Shown: in pieces, positions 42,469 through 50,218 of the stretch
How the letters are laid out: each line of letters starts with the position of its first letter
How positions within the stretch are numbered: the stretch's first letter is position 1
Assembly (NCBI RefSeq): GCF_003202285.1
Contig: NZ_MASW01000002.1
Coordinates: 1,116,001 to 1,180,000, forward strand
DNA length: 64,000 nucleotides
Source of the DNA: Prauserella muralis
Lineage (GTDB): Bacteria > Actinomycetota > Actinomycetes > Mycobacteriales > Pseudonocardiaceae
Direction of reading: 5' to 3'
Translations under genes and position numbers: made by a program
Notes under the pieces: model-generated
Database searches by the model: none
Told to the model about the DNA's origin: nothing
What the model saw: only the letters and a program-made list of their open reading frames with translations

Positions 42469-43949
42469 TGGCCGAGGTCGGGCTGGTCGACGTGTCACTG
42501 CGGGACGGCAACCAGAGCCTGTGGGGCGCGGCGGGCCTGCGCACCGGGCACGTCCTGCAGCTGGCACCGCTGCTGGAACGTGTCGGGTTCCGCGCGCTCG
42601 ACTACAGTTCGAGCACCGCCATGGGGATGCTCGTGCGGGTACACCGAGAGAACCCATGGGACCTGATCCGGCGCACCAGGGCGGTGATGCCGACGACCAA
42701 GCTGCAGTTCATCGGCACCGGGTTCCGGTTCATCTCCTGGCAGAACTCGCATCCGGACACCATGCAGCTGGTCTACGACCGGCTGGTCGCCTGCGGGATC
42801 GACCGGGTCGTCGTACTCGACCCGATGCACGACATGGAGGCCGTCCGAGCAACGGCCCGCAGGCTCAAGAAGGCCGGGGTCGACGAGGTGGTCGGCGCGC
42901 TGACGTTCACGATCAGCGCTGTCCACGACGACGCCTTCTACGCCGACCTCGCCCGGCAGCTGCGCGAGTGCCCTGACGTGGATCGCGCCTACGTCAAGGA
43001 CCCGGCGGGCATCCTGACCGCCGAGCGGGCCCGCACTCTGCTGCCCGCGGTCAGGAAACAACTCGGTGACACCCCGCTCGAACTGCACTCGCACGCCACG
43101 ATCGGCCTGTCGGCGCTGACCTACTCGATCGCACCGGAGCTCGGCGTCGAGGTCGTGCAAACGGCCTGTGGCGCGCTGGGTAACGGCTCGTCGTTGCCGG
43201 AGGCGCGGCGGACGGTCGCCAACCTGCGCGAGATGGGCCACCGGGTGGACATCGACGACCGGGCTCTCGGCCTGGCGTGCGACTTCGTCACGCGGCTGGC
43301 CGGCGCGGAGGAGCTTCCCGCGGGACAGCCGCAGGAGTTCGACGCCGCGTTCCTGCATCACCAGACCGCGGGCGGAGTGCTGACGACGACCAGGCGGCAG
43401 CTCCGCGAGATCGGCATGGAGGACCGCTTCGGCGCGCTCATCGAGGAGGTCGGCCGCGTTCGCGCGGAGCTGGGACATCCGATCATGGTGACCCCGTTCC
43501 CGCAGATGGTCGTCTCCCAGGCACTGTTCAACGTGATCGGGCAGCGCTACTCCAACGTCCCGGACCAGGTGATCCGGTACGCACTGGGCAGTTTCGGCCG
43601 CCCGACGGCGCCGATCGACGCGGATGTGCTCGACCGCATCCTCGACCGGCCGCGTGCGCGGGAGCTGCGCGCGGAGCCTCCGCCTCCGTCCCCTGCCGAG
43701 CTGCGCCGCCGGTTCGGTCCGGCGATCAGCGACGAGGAACTCCTCCTCCGGGCCCACATGCCTGCCGAGCAGGTCGACGCGATGATCGCCGCCGGGCCGC
43801 CGAGCAGGCACTACAACCCCGCCGTGACGCCGGTGCTCGCCCTGCTCGACGGGCTCGGGCAGCGCAGGACGATCCACGACCTCACGGTGGACAAACCCGG
43901 GCTGCGCCTGACCGTGCGGCGTCATGCGGAAGGAACCACCCGTGCCTGA
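42468..43949 (+). CDS. Carboxyltransferase subunit of pyruvate-carboxylase/OadA type
   Basis: A 493-residue TIM-barrel carboxyltransferase of the HMGL-like/PYC_OADA class. DVSLRDGNQSLWGA (Asp8, Arg12, Gln16), the carbamylated-lysine motif VKDPAGILT (Lys177) and the metal histidines LELHSHATIG (His207, His209) are visible. The class moves CO2 to the methyl carbon of enolpyruvate, so a methyl ketone is a chemically close acceptor. Several positions differ from true pyruvate carboxylase (LWGA for LLAT, DPAG for DMAG), in line with a different substrate. ATG at 42468 follows GGAGG. Confidence 0.85.
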   Translation: MAEVGLVDVSLRDGNQSLWGAAGLRTGHVLQLAPLLERVGFRALDYSSSTAMGMLVRVHRENPWDLIRRTRAVMPTTKLQFIGTGFRFISWQNSHPDTMQLVYDRLVACGIDRVVVLDPMHDMEAVRATARRLKKAGVDEVVGALTFTISAVHDDAFYADLARQLRECPDVDRAYVKDPAGILTAERARTLLPAVRKQLGDTPLELHSHATIGLSALTYSIAPELGVEVVQTACGALGNGSSLPEARRTVANLREMGHRVDIDDRALGLACDFVTRLAGAEELPAGQPQEFDAAFLHHQTAGGVLTTTRRQLREIGMEDRFGALIEEVGRVRAELGHPIMVTPFPQMVVSQALFNVIGQRYSNVPDQVIRYALGSFGRPTAPIDADVLDRILDRPRARELRAEPPPPSPAELRRRFGPAISDEELLLRAHMPAEQVDAMIAAGPPSRHYNPAVTPVLALLDGLGQRRTIHDLTVDKPGLRLTVRRHAEGTTRA

Positions 43950-44796
43950 CTCTGACCCCGCGGCCCTGGACCGCCTGGGCCACGTACGTGGCTTCGTCCT
44001 CGACCTGGACGGAACCCTGGTGATGGGCGACCGCGACAACCGGGGCCTGCGCCCGCTGCCGGGGGCCCTGGATCTGGTGCACCTGCTGCTCGAGAGGGGC
44101 CTGCCGTTCTGCGTGTTCACCAACGGCACGGTGAAGACACCGCGGCAGTGTGCGGACGCGCTGCGGGACGCGGGGTTCCCGATGGCCGAAGAGGCGGTCC
44201 TCACGCCGGCGATCTCCGCGGCTCAGGTCTTCCGCCAGCGGGGGCATCGAAGGGTCATGGTCCTCGGTGGCAAGGGCATCACCGAACCACTGGAGGCAGC
44301 CGGCATCGACACCCTGCCCCCGCTGCGGGGTACGAGCGTCGATGCCGTGTTCGCGGGCTGGTATCGCCACGAGCTCACGTTCGAGTCGCTGGAGGCGGCC
44401 TGTTTCGCGGTGTTCGAGGGAGCCGCCTTCTACAGCGCCTCGGAGTCGCTGTTCTTCGCCACCTCCGAAGGGCCCACGCTCGGCACCTCGCGGGCGATCA
44501 GTGCCGTCGTGCGTGACGTCACCCGCACCGAGGTGACCGTCGTCGGCAAGCCTGCCCTGCCTGCCCTGCGGGCGGCGGAAAGCCTGCTCGGCATCCCGGC
44601 CGCCGAGCTGGCGGTCGTCGGCGACGACCCGGACCTCGAGGTGCCGATGGCGCACCGGGGCGGTGCGATGGCCGTCGCCGTGCACACCGGCATCGGCCAC
44701 GCGCAGTCGTTCACCGGCCTGCCCGACGACGCCCGCCCTCACCTGGACGTGGCCGACGTGGGTGTTCTCGCGAGGCTGCTCGCCGGTTCCGGCTGA
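43942..44796 (+). CDS. HAD-IIA (NagD-like) phosphatase
   Basis: A 284-residue HAD-superfamily hydrolase with the IIA cap. The nucleophile motif FVLDLDGTLV gives Asp21/Asp23; motif II is CVFTNGTVKTP; the Lys motif is VVGKPALPAL and the last acidic motif VVGDDPDLEVP. GTG at 43942 is preferred to ATG at 43924 because GGAAGGA lies seven bases before it; it overlaps the carboxyltransferase stop. As last gene of the cluster it may remove a stray phosphorylated intermediate, or dephosphorylate a product; this is inference. Confidence 0.85.
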   Translation: MPDSDPAALDRLGHVRGFVLDLDGTLVMGDRDNRGLRPLPGALDLVHLLLERGLPFCVFTNGTVKTPRQCADALRDAGFPMAEEAVLTPAISAAQVFRQRGHRRVMVLGGKGITEPLEAAGIDTLPPLRGTSVDAVFAGWYRHELTFESLEAACFAVFEGAAFYSASESLFFATSEGPTLGTSRAISAVVRDVTRTEVTVVGKPALPALRAAESLLGIPAAELAVVGDDPDLEVPMAHRGGAMAVAVHTGIGHAQSFTGLPDDARPHLDVADVGVLARLLAGSG

Positions 44797-44863
44797 CGCG
44801 CGTCGTGATCCGGCTGGGACGACGCCTCGTTGTTCGCCTCGCGGGAGTGGTTTCGGTGGGAAG

Positions 44864-45751
44864 ATGACCGGCGTGGAGTCCTACGTCGAGCGCCCGCCGC
44901 TGCCGGAGCTGGCCGGTGTGGTGCGGACGGTCTGGATCCAGCGCACCGGTGAGGCCGCCTACGTGCAACGGCACCTGCCCACGGGCGGGGTCGAGCTCCA
45001 CTGCCCGATCGGTGGCCGTCCCCGCCTGGCCGGGCCACTGACCGGTCCGCGGATCGAGCTCATCCCGGCGCACACCACCCTCGTCGGTGTGCGTTTCCAG
45101 CCAGGAGCCGCGCCGCCATTCCCGGCGGCGCTCGACGACCTGGCTGACCAGTGTGTGGGCCTGGGGCAGCTGTGGGGCAGCGCCGCGGAGCGTCTCGCGG
45201 AGGAGACGGCCCTGGCCGAAACGCCCGAGCAGGCGCTTCGGGTGGTGCAGCACCATCTGGTGCGGGAGCTCCGGAGTGCGCCCGGCGTCGATCCGCTGGT
45301 GCGCGAAGCGGTCCGGGCGCTCATGCCGTGGAACCCGGTCGACATCGACACCCTGGCCGCTCACCTGGCGCTGTCCGCGAGCCAGTTGCGCCGCCGCTGC
45401 CTGCACGCCGTGGGGATGAGTCCCAAGGTCCTGCAGCGGACGCTGCGATTTCAGGGGTTCCTCGCGCTGGCCCAGGCCGGCGCTGTCGCCTCGGGCAGGC
45501 GCGGCGGGGACGGCATGGCGGGTCTGGCGGTGGACGTGGGCTATGCCGACCAGGCACACCTGAGCCGGGAGTGCCTGCGCCTGACGGGGCTCAGCCCGCG
45601 CAGGCTGCTCGGCGGCGATCTGGACCGCTGCGCCTGCGGCCACGAGCACTCCGCCTCCTACCGGCCGTTCCTGGCCACGCGCAGCAGGCCGCCGCTGGCG
45701 CGTGGTGACCCTGCGCGATTCGTTCAAGAACCGTCGCCGCGCCGCCGCTAG
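44864..45751 (+). CDS. AraC-family transcription regulator
   Basis: A 295-residue regulator with an N-terminal DUF6597-like sensor (ELAGVVRTVWIQRTGEAAYV, LPTGGVELHCPIGG, RIELIPAHTTLVGVRFQPGA) and a C-terminal AraC HTH (DIDTLAAHLALSASQLRRRC, GYADQAHLSRECLRLTGLSP). A GTG at 44873 is an alternative start, since GAAGAT at 44860-44865 would serve as a leaderless -10 for it. It lies just before the flavoprotein/reductase operon and is the probable regulator of it. Confidence 0.87.
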   Translation: MTGVESYVERPPLPELAGVVRTVWIQRTGEAAYVQRHLPTGGVELHCPIGGRPRLAGPLTGPRIELIPAHTTLVGVRFQPGAAPPFPAALDDLADQCVGLGQLWGSAAERLAEETALAETPEQALRVVQHHLVRELRSAPGVDPLVREAVRALMPWNPVDIDTLAAHLALSASQLRRRCLHAVGMSPKVLQRTLRFQGFLALAQAGAVASGRRGGDGMAGLAVDVGYADQAHLSRECLRLTGLSPRRLLGGDLDRCACGHEHSASYRPFLATRSRPPLARGDPARFVQEPSPRRR

Positions 45752-45754
45752 CGT
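45749..45754 (+). promoter_or_regulatory. -10 element of leaderless FAD-oxidoreductase gene
   Basis: TAGCGT fits TANNNT and ends seven bases before the GTG at 45762. It overlaps the AraC stop codon and supports 45762 over the upstream in-frame GTG at 45702, which would overlap the AraC gene. Confidence 0.45.
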
Positions 45755-45761
45755 CGATCTC

Positions 45762-47084
45762 GTGCTCGACCTGGCCGAGTTCGGCGATTCCCTCGACGGC
45801 GAGTTGTTCCACCCCGACTCGCCGGGCTACGACGCCCTGCGCCGCCCGGCCAATGCCGCCTACCGCGAGGTGCGTCCGCAGCTGGTGGTGCTGTGCCGCT
45901 CGGTCGCGGACGTCACGCGCGCCGTCCGGTACGCGACGGCCACGGGCAACCGCATCACCCCGCGCGGCGGGGGACACTGTTTCGCGGGCCGGTCGTCGAG
46001 CGGCGGGATCGTGCTCGAACTCTCCGCGCTCGACGGGATCTCCGTGGCGGCCGGAGGGGTCGCCACGATCCACGCCGGCGCCCGCCTGCGCCAGGTGTAC
46101 GCGGCGCTGCACGCCTCCGGCCGCACCCTGCCCGCCGGCTGCGGCGCGGGCGTCGGCATCACCGGCCTCGCCCTGGGCGGAGGCATCGGCCTGCTGGGGC
46201 GCGAGTACGGGCTGACCTGCGACCGTCTCGTCGGTGCCCAGGTCGTGCTCGCGGACGGCAGCGTCGTGGACTGCGACCACGACCACGAGCCCGACCTGTT
46301 CTGGGCCCTGCGTGGCGCGGGCGGCGGCCAGTTCGGTGTGGTCACCGCGCTGCGCTTCGACACCATCAGGGAACCGGCGACCAGCCGCATCGAAGGACGG
46401 TGGTCCGGAATCGCCCTCGAACGGCTGGTCTCGGCCTGGCAGGCCTGGGCACCGGACGCCCCGGAGCAACTCACCGTCAACCTCAGCGTGGTGTCCGAGC
46501 CGGGAGCACCTGTCGAGGCCATCCTGTCCGGAGCGTCGACGCTCGCGGAGCGGTCGACCAGGGAGCTGCTGCGGGAGTTCCTCGGCCGGGCGGGCGTGGC
46601 CCCCGCGATCGCGGTCCGTGCCGGCCTGCCCTACCACCGGCTCAAGGGCAGCTTCGCCGACCCCCGGGAGGTGTCCGAACGCGCACGGAGGATCAGGTCG
46701 GAGTTCTTCACCCACCCGCTGGCCCCCGGCACTCTCGCCTCGCTGCTCGCCCAGCTCACCGGACCGCGGACGCGGGGCAGGCGGCAGCTCACCTTCACCG
46801 CGATGGGCGGCGCCTACAACAAGATCGCCGCCGATGCCACGGCGTTCGCTCATCGCGGGGAACGGTTCCTGCTCGAGCACTGCGCCGATGTGGACGATCC
46901 GTGGCTCGACGCGTCGTGGACGACCGCCCACTCCGGCGGGTCGGGACACGTCTACCCCAACTTTCCCGATCCCGCCCTGGACGACTGGGCCGCGGCCTAC
47001 CACGCGGGCAACCATCCCCGGCTGGCCGCGGTCAAGAACACCTACGACCCGCACCGGCTCTTCGACTTTCCGCAAGCCATCTGA
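45762..47084 (+). CDS. FAD-binding oxidoreductase (bicovalent BBE type)
   Basis: A 440-residue VAO-fold flavoprotein. RGGGHCFAGRSSSGG supplies the histidyl-FAD site and AGCGAGVGITGLALGGGIGL has a Cys at the position of the second, 6-S-cysteinyl link, so unlike the enzyme at 7723 this one can carry bicovalent FAD. The C-terminal KNTYDPHRLFDFPQAI is the BBE motif. It leads an operon with a DHFR-fold reductase, an SDR-like protein and an F420-type oxidoreductase. Substrate unknown. Confidence 0.87.
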   Translation: MLDLAEFGDSLDGELFHPDSPGYDALRRPANAAYREVRPQLVVLCRSVADVTRAVRYATATGNRITPRGGGHCFAGRSSSGGIVLELSALDGISVAAGGVATIHAGARLRQVYAALHASGRTLPAGCGAGVGITGLALGGGIGLLGREYGLTCDRLVGAQVVLADGSVVDCDHDHEPDLFWALRGAGGGQFGVVTALRFDTIREPATSRIEGRWSGIALERLVSAWQAWAPDAPEQLTVNLSVVSEPGAPVEAILSGASTLAERSTRELLREFLGRAGVAPAIAVRAGLPYHRLKGSFADPREVSERARRIRSEFFTHPLAPGTLASLLAQLTGPRTRGRRQLTFTAMGGAYNKIAADATAFAHRGERFLLEHCADVDDPWLDASWTTAHSGGSGHVYPNFPDPALDDWAAAYHAGNHPRLAAVKNTYDPHRLFDFPQAI

Positions 47085-47099
47085 TCGACGAGGAGGATC

Positions 47100-47705
47100 A
47101 TGAGCAAGGTCATCAGCGGCCACGCCGTCTCGGTCGACGGCTACATCAGTGGCCGCACGCCCGACGGGGACGAGGAGTTCGGACGCGGTCTCGGTGACGC
47201 GCCGATGCTCTTCGACTGGTACTTCGACGGGGACACGCCGAGCCGGGTGTTCGACGGGTTCCGGCTCAGTGAGCCCAGCGCCCGGTTGTTCGACGCCCTG
47301 GCGGCCCGGCTGGGGGCGGTCGTCGCGGGACGCGTCACCTACGAGCACTCGAGCCGGTTCGGAGGCGGTAGCCCGCATCCGGCGGCACCGCTCGTCGTCG
47401 TCAGCCACCGGCCCGTGCCCGGGATCGGCGAGGCGCAGACGCTGGTCACCACCGGCATCGGGGACGCCATCGCCGCGGCCCGCGCGGCCGCAGGCGGCAA
47501 GGACGTCGGCCTGATGGGTGGCGGTGCGCTGACCTCCGCACTGGAGGAGGGTCTCGTCGACGAGCTGGTCCTGCACCAGGTGCCCATCCTGCTGGGTGCG
47601 GGGCGCCGCTTCTTCCAGCAGCTTCCGAAACACGTGCGCCTCCGGCTGCTGCAGGCCGTCCCGGCGCCCGGCGTGACCCACCTGCACTACGAGGTGCTCC
47701 GATGA
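47100..47705 (+). CDS. Dihydrofolate reductase family protein (RibD C-terminal fold)
   Basis: A 201-residue RibD-C/DHFR-fold reductase ([69 protein letters not shown]). Members of this non-classical group reduce pteridine- or flavin-like substrates with NADPH; true folate reduction is unlikely. AGGAGG is next to the ATG. Its stop overlaps the next start (ATGA). Confidence 0.87.
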   Translation: MSKVISGHAVSVDGYISGRTPDGDEEFGRGLGDAPMLFDWYFDGDTPSRVFDGFRLSEPSARLFDALAARLGAVVAGRVTYEHSSRFGGGSPHPAAPLVVVSHRPVPGIGEAQTLVTTGIGDAIAAARAAAGGKDVGLMGGGALTSALEEGLVDELVLHQVPILLGAGRRFFQQLPKHVRLRLLQAVPAPGVTHLHYEVLR

Positions 47706-48622
47706 TCCTCGTCACCGGAGGACTGGGCATGATCGGCGCCCACACCGCCCGCGCACTGGCCGACCTCGGACACGAGGTGCTCGTGACCGCGCACCGCAGG
47801 ACCGAGGTCCCGTCGTTCCTCGCAGGCAAGGTCACCGTGGAACCCCTCGACGTCACCGACCGGGACGCCTTTCTCGCGCTCGGCGACCGCCACGCCATCA
47901 GCGACATCGTCCACCTCGCCGGCACCATCCCCGGGGACGACCCGGTCGGCTTCTTCCGCACGGACACGATCGGCCTGCTGGGCGCGCTGGAGGCCGCCCG
48001 CACGTGGCGCGTCCGCAGGTTCGCCGTCGCCAGCAGCCTCGGCGTGTACCTCGGGCGGACCGAGATCCCCTGGCACGAGGACCTCGCGCTGCCCACGGCG
48101 CAGCTGCCCCACCTGATCATCGCCTTCAAGAAGGCCGTCGAGCCACTCACCACGCACAGCCTGGCCGGCAGCGGGGTCGAGCCGATCGTGCTCCGGATCG
48201 GGAGCATCTGGGGCCCGCTGATGGATCCGGACTCGCCGTTCAACCACATCCCGCCCTACCTCAGCGCCGTACTCCGGGGTGAGCGGCCGCGGCCGCTGCA
48301 CGCCGACGACGGCGGGGACAGCTGCTACGCACCCGACGCCGGGCGAGCGATCGCGCTGCTGACGACCGCGGACACCCTGCGGCACACCACGTACAACGTC
48401 TCCAGCGGCCGTCCGTTCACCAACCGCGAGCTCGCGAACGCCGTGCAGGCGATCACCCCCGGACTGCGGCTGGATCTCCTGCCGGGGCGGCAGGGCGGCC
48501 CCGGCGAGGACCCCTACCTCGACATCACCCGGCTCACCCACGACACCGGTTTCGTGCCGGCTTTCGACGTCGCCGCGGCGGTCGCCGACTACGTCGCGTG
48601 GCGCGCCGACAACCCACGCTGA
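47702..48622 (+). CDS. NAD-dependent epimerase/dehydratase-like protein (Tyr missing)
   Basis: A 306-residue extended SDR. The nucleotide motif [18 protein letters not shown] and the DVTD and LAGTIP elements are normal, but the YxxxK active site is replaced: [13 protein letters not shown] keeps the Lys and has Ile where Tyr is expected. It may be catalytically altered or a binding protein; loss of Tyr occurs in regulatory SDRs such as NmrA. It is translationally coupled to the RibD-like reductase. Confidence 0.83.
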   Translation: MILVTGGLGMIGAHTARALADLGHEVLVTAHRRTEVPSFLAGKVTVEPLDVTDRDAFLALGDRHAISDIVHLAGTIPGDDPVGFFRTDTIGLLGALEAARTWRVRRFAVASSLGVYLGRTEIPWHEDLALPTAQLPHLIIAFKKAVEPLTTHSLAGSGVEPIVLRIGSIWGPLMDPDSPFNHIPPYLSAVLRGERPRPLHADDGGDSCYAPDAGRAIALLTTADTLRHTTYNVSSGRPFTNRELANAVQAITPGLRLDLLPGRQGGPGEDPYLDITRLTHDTGFVPAFDVAAAVADYVAWRADNPR

Positions 48623-48635
48623 AGGGAGCACACGC

Positions 48636-49019
48636 ATGCTGGAACCCGACGTGCGACGCGTACTCGAGGGCACCTCCATCGCGCACCTCGCCACCGTCCT
48701 CCCGGACGGCTCGCCGCATGCCGCTCCCGTCTGGGTCGGCGTCCACGGCGACCGGATCGTCTTCCTCACCGGGCCGGGGACGCGCAAGGCGCGGAACCTG
48801 CGCCGCGATCCCCGGCTGGCGCTGTCGATCGCGCCCGCGGACAACCCGTTCGAGCCCGTCATCGTTCGCGGGCGGGTCGTCGAGTGGCTCGACGGCGAGC
48901 TCGCGTGGGAGATCATCGACCGGCTGTCCGCGAAGTACATCGGTGCGCCCTATCCCCGGGAACAGGAGCGTGTCGTGGGGGTGATCGAGCCGGAACGGCA
49001 GACAGTGGGGGTCCGCTGA
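48636..49019 (+). CDS. PPOX-class F420-dependent oxidoreductase
   Basis: A 127-residue split-barrel protein of the pyridoxamine-oxidase-like class, the size of actinobacterial F420-dependent oxidoreductases. LEGTSIAHLATVLPDGSPHA, VWVGVHGDRIVFLTGPGTRK and ARNLRRDPRLALSIAPADNP are typical; RK and R residues there bind the cofactor phosphate. F420 rather than FMN use is likely but not certain. It closes the four-gene operon. Confidence 0.82.
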   Translation: MLEPDVRRVLEGTSIAHLATVLPDGSPHAAPVWVGVHGDRIVFLTGPGTRKARNLRRDPRLALSIAPADNPFEPVIVRGRVVEWLDGELAWEIIDRLSAKYIGAPYPREQERVVGVIEPERQTVGVR

Positions 49020-49055
49020 GCAGCTCCGCGCCGGCGCACGGGGTTGCGCTGCCCC

Positions 49056-49104
49056 TTGACCCGCGATATCGGTAAGCCGTAACTTACGTAAGTGTCCACT
49101 TACG
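49056..49104 (+). promoter_or_regulatory. ArsR promoter with a chain of overlapping palindromes
   Basis: TTGACC (49056-49061), 18 bases, then TAACTT (49080-49085), six bases before the GTG start. Three overlapping inverted repeats of the GTAAG/CTTAC unit follow: GTAAG-N6-CTTAC (49072-49087 region), ACTTACGTAAGT (49082-49093) and CGTAAGTG-TC-CACTTACG (49087-49104). The last covers the transcription start and start codon, as expected for self-repression by the ArsR protein. Confidence 0.65.
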
Positions 49105-49403
49105 CAGTCGATGCGTGGACCGCACTCGGTGACCCGAGCAGGCGGCGCATCGTGGAGTTGCTCGCCGAGCGGCCCCAGTCGGTGACCGAGATCGCGCGGG
49201 TTCTGCCGATCAGCAGGCCCGCGGTCTCCCAGCATCTGCGGGTGCTCAGGCAGGCGTGTCTGGTGCAGGTCCGGTCGGAGGGCACCCGGCGCATCTACCA
49301 GGTCGACCCGGAAGCCCTGGCGGCGTTGCGCGAGGAGCTGGACGGGTTCTGGGGCAAGGCCCTGCAGAACTTCAAGCGGATCGCGGAACAGGAAACGGAG
49401 TAG
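49092..49403 (+). CDS. ArsR-family transcription regulator
   Basis: A 103-residue winged-helix regulator (YAVDAWTALGDPSRRRIVEL, VTEIARVLPISRPAVSQHLR, VRSEGTRRIYQVDPEALAAL). It lacks the CxC metal motif, so it belongs to the group paired with SRPBCC proteins rather than metal sensors. The GTG at 49092 coincides with the predicted transcript start, so the message is leaderless and lies inside its own operator. The SRPBCC gene begins five bases after its stop. Confidence 0.9.
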   Translation: MSTYAVDAWTALGDPSRRRIVELLAERPQSVTEIARVLPISRPAVSQHLRVLRQACLVQVRSEGTRRIYQVDPEALAALREELDGFWGKALQNFKRIAEQETE

Positions 49404-49408
49404 CGCGC

Positions 49409-49891
49409 ATGACCACCACCTCCACGGAGACGTCCGTACGCCGCGAGATCGAGGTTGCCGTCCCGATCGAGCGAGCGTTCACCGTCTTCACCGAGCAGTT
49501 CGACCGGATCAAGCCCCGCGAGCACAACATGCTGGCGGTGCCGATCGCCGAGACCGTCTTCGAGACGCATGTGGACGGTGCCGTCTACGACCGTGGCGAG
49601 GACGGATCGGTGTGCCGCTGGGCCAGGGTGCTCGCCTTCGAGCCGCCGCACCGGTTCGTCATCAGCTGGGACATCTCGCCGCGCTGGGAGATCGAGACCG
49701 ACCCCGACCGGTGCAGCGAGGTCGAGGTGCGGTTCGTGCCGGCGGGGCCGGATCGGACCCGCGTCGAACTGGAACACCGGCACCTGGACCGCCACGGCGA
49801 CGGCTGGCAGGGCGCGCGGGACGGTGTGGCCGGAGACGGCGGCTGGCCGCTCTACCTGCGGCGGTTCGCCGACGTGGCTGCCACCGACTGA
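49409..49891 (+). CDS. SRPBCC-family protein (AHSA1-like)
   Basis: A 160-residue START/Bet v1-fold protein (VRREIEVAVPIERAFTVFTE, CRWARVLAFEPPHRFVISWD, VEVRFVPAGPDRTRVELEHR), which binds a small hydrophobic ligand in a deep cavity. ArsR-SRPBCC pairs are common in actinomycetes; the ligand and role are usually unknown. It is followed by a strong hairpin that ends the transcript. Confidence 0.88.
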   Translation: MTTTSTETSVRREIEVAVPIERAFTVFTEQFDRIKPREHNMLAVPIAETVFETHVDGAVYDRGEDGSVCRWARVLAFEPPHRFVISWDISPRWEIETDPDRCSEVEVRFVPAGPDRTRVELEHRHLDRHGDGWQGARDGVAGDGGWPLYLRRFADVAATD

Positions 49892-49900
49892 GCCCGGTGA

Positions 49901-49955
49901 CGAGCCCAAGGGCCCCGTGGGTACACGGTGTGTACCGAAGGGGCCCTTGGGCTCG
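49901..49955. terminator. Two-stage bidirectional terminator hairpin
   Basis: CGAGCCCAAGGGCCCC (49901-49916) pairs perfectly with its complement at 49940-49955. Inside, GGTACAC (49920-49926) pairs with GTGTACC (49930-49936) around a three-base loop. The stem lies between the convergent SRPBCC and tautomerase genes. There is no T-tract, which is usual in this GC-rich group. Confidence 0.85.
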
Positions 49956-49979
49956 GGGCGACGACGTGCCGGTGCGGCA

Positions 49980-50186
49980 TCAGCTGCGGCCGAGGACCTG
50001 CTCGTTGAGGATGGTGCCGCCCAGGCTCCATCCGCCGTCGGCGACCTCCTCCAGGATCACCAGCGTTGTCGCCCGCGCGCGTTCGCCGTACACGTCGGCG
50101 AACGCGTCGGTGACGGCGTCCTGCAGCGCCTTCTTCGACTCGGGGGTGAGGGTGTCCGCGGGAACCTTGAGGTTGGCGAAGGGCAT
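49980..50186 (-). CDS. 4-oxalocrotonate tautomerase-like protein
   Basis: A 68-residue tautomerase-superfamily protein. Met is followed by the catalytic N-terminal proline (MPFANLKVPADTLTPESKKA), and the length fits 4-OT monomers, which assemble as hexamers. EDVAD-like segment LVILEEVADGGWSLGGTI matches the family C-terminus. It lies 32 bases after an SDR gene and is probably co-transcribed with it. Confidence 0.87.
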   Translation of the reverse strand: MPFANLKVPADTLTPESKKALQDAVTDAFADVYGERARATTLVILEEVADGGWSLGGTILNEQVLGRS

Positions 50187-50218
50187 GGTGGATCCTTTCC
50201 GATGGCTGGCGGTCTCGG

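Noticed and set aside
40586-43949. Reading the biotin genes as an acyl-CoA carboxylase (acetyl-, propionyl- or methylcrotonyl-CoA)
   Set aside because: The carboxyltransferase is of the HMGL/pyruvate-carboxylase barrel type; no crotonase-fold carboxyltransferase subunit is present.
44873-45751. GTG at 44873 as the AraC start instead of ATG at 44864
   Set aside because: A possible leaderless -10 supports it, but the two starts differ by only three residues; the ATG was kept and the alternative noted.
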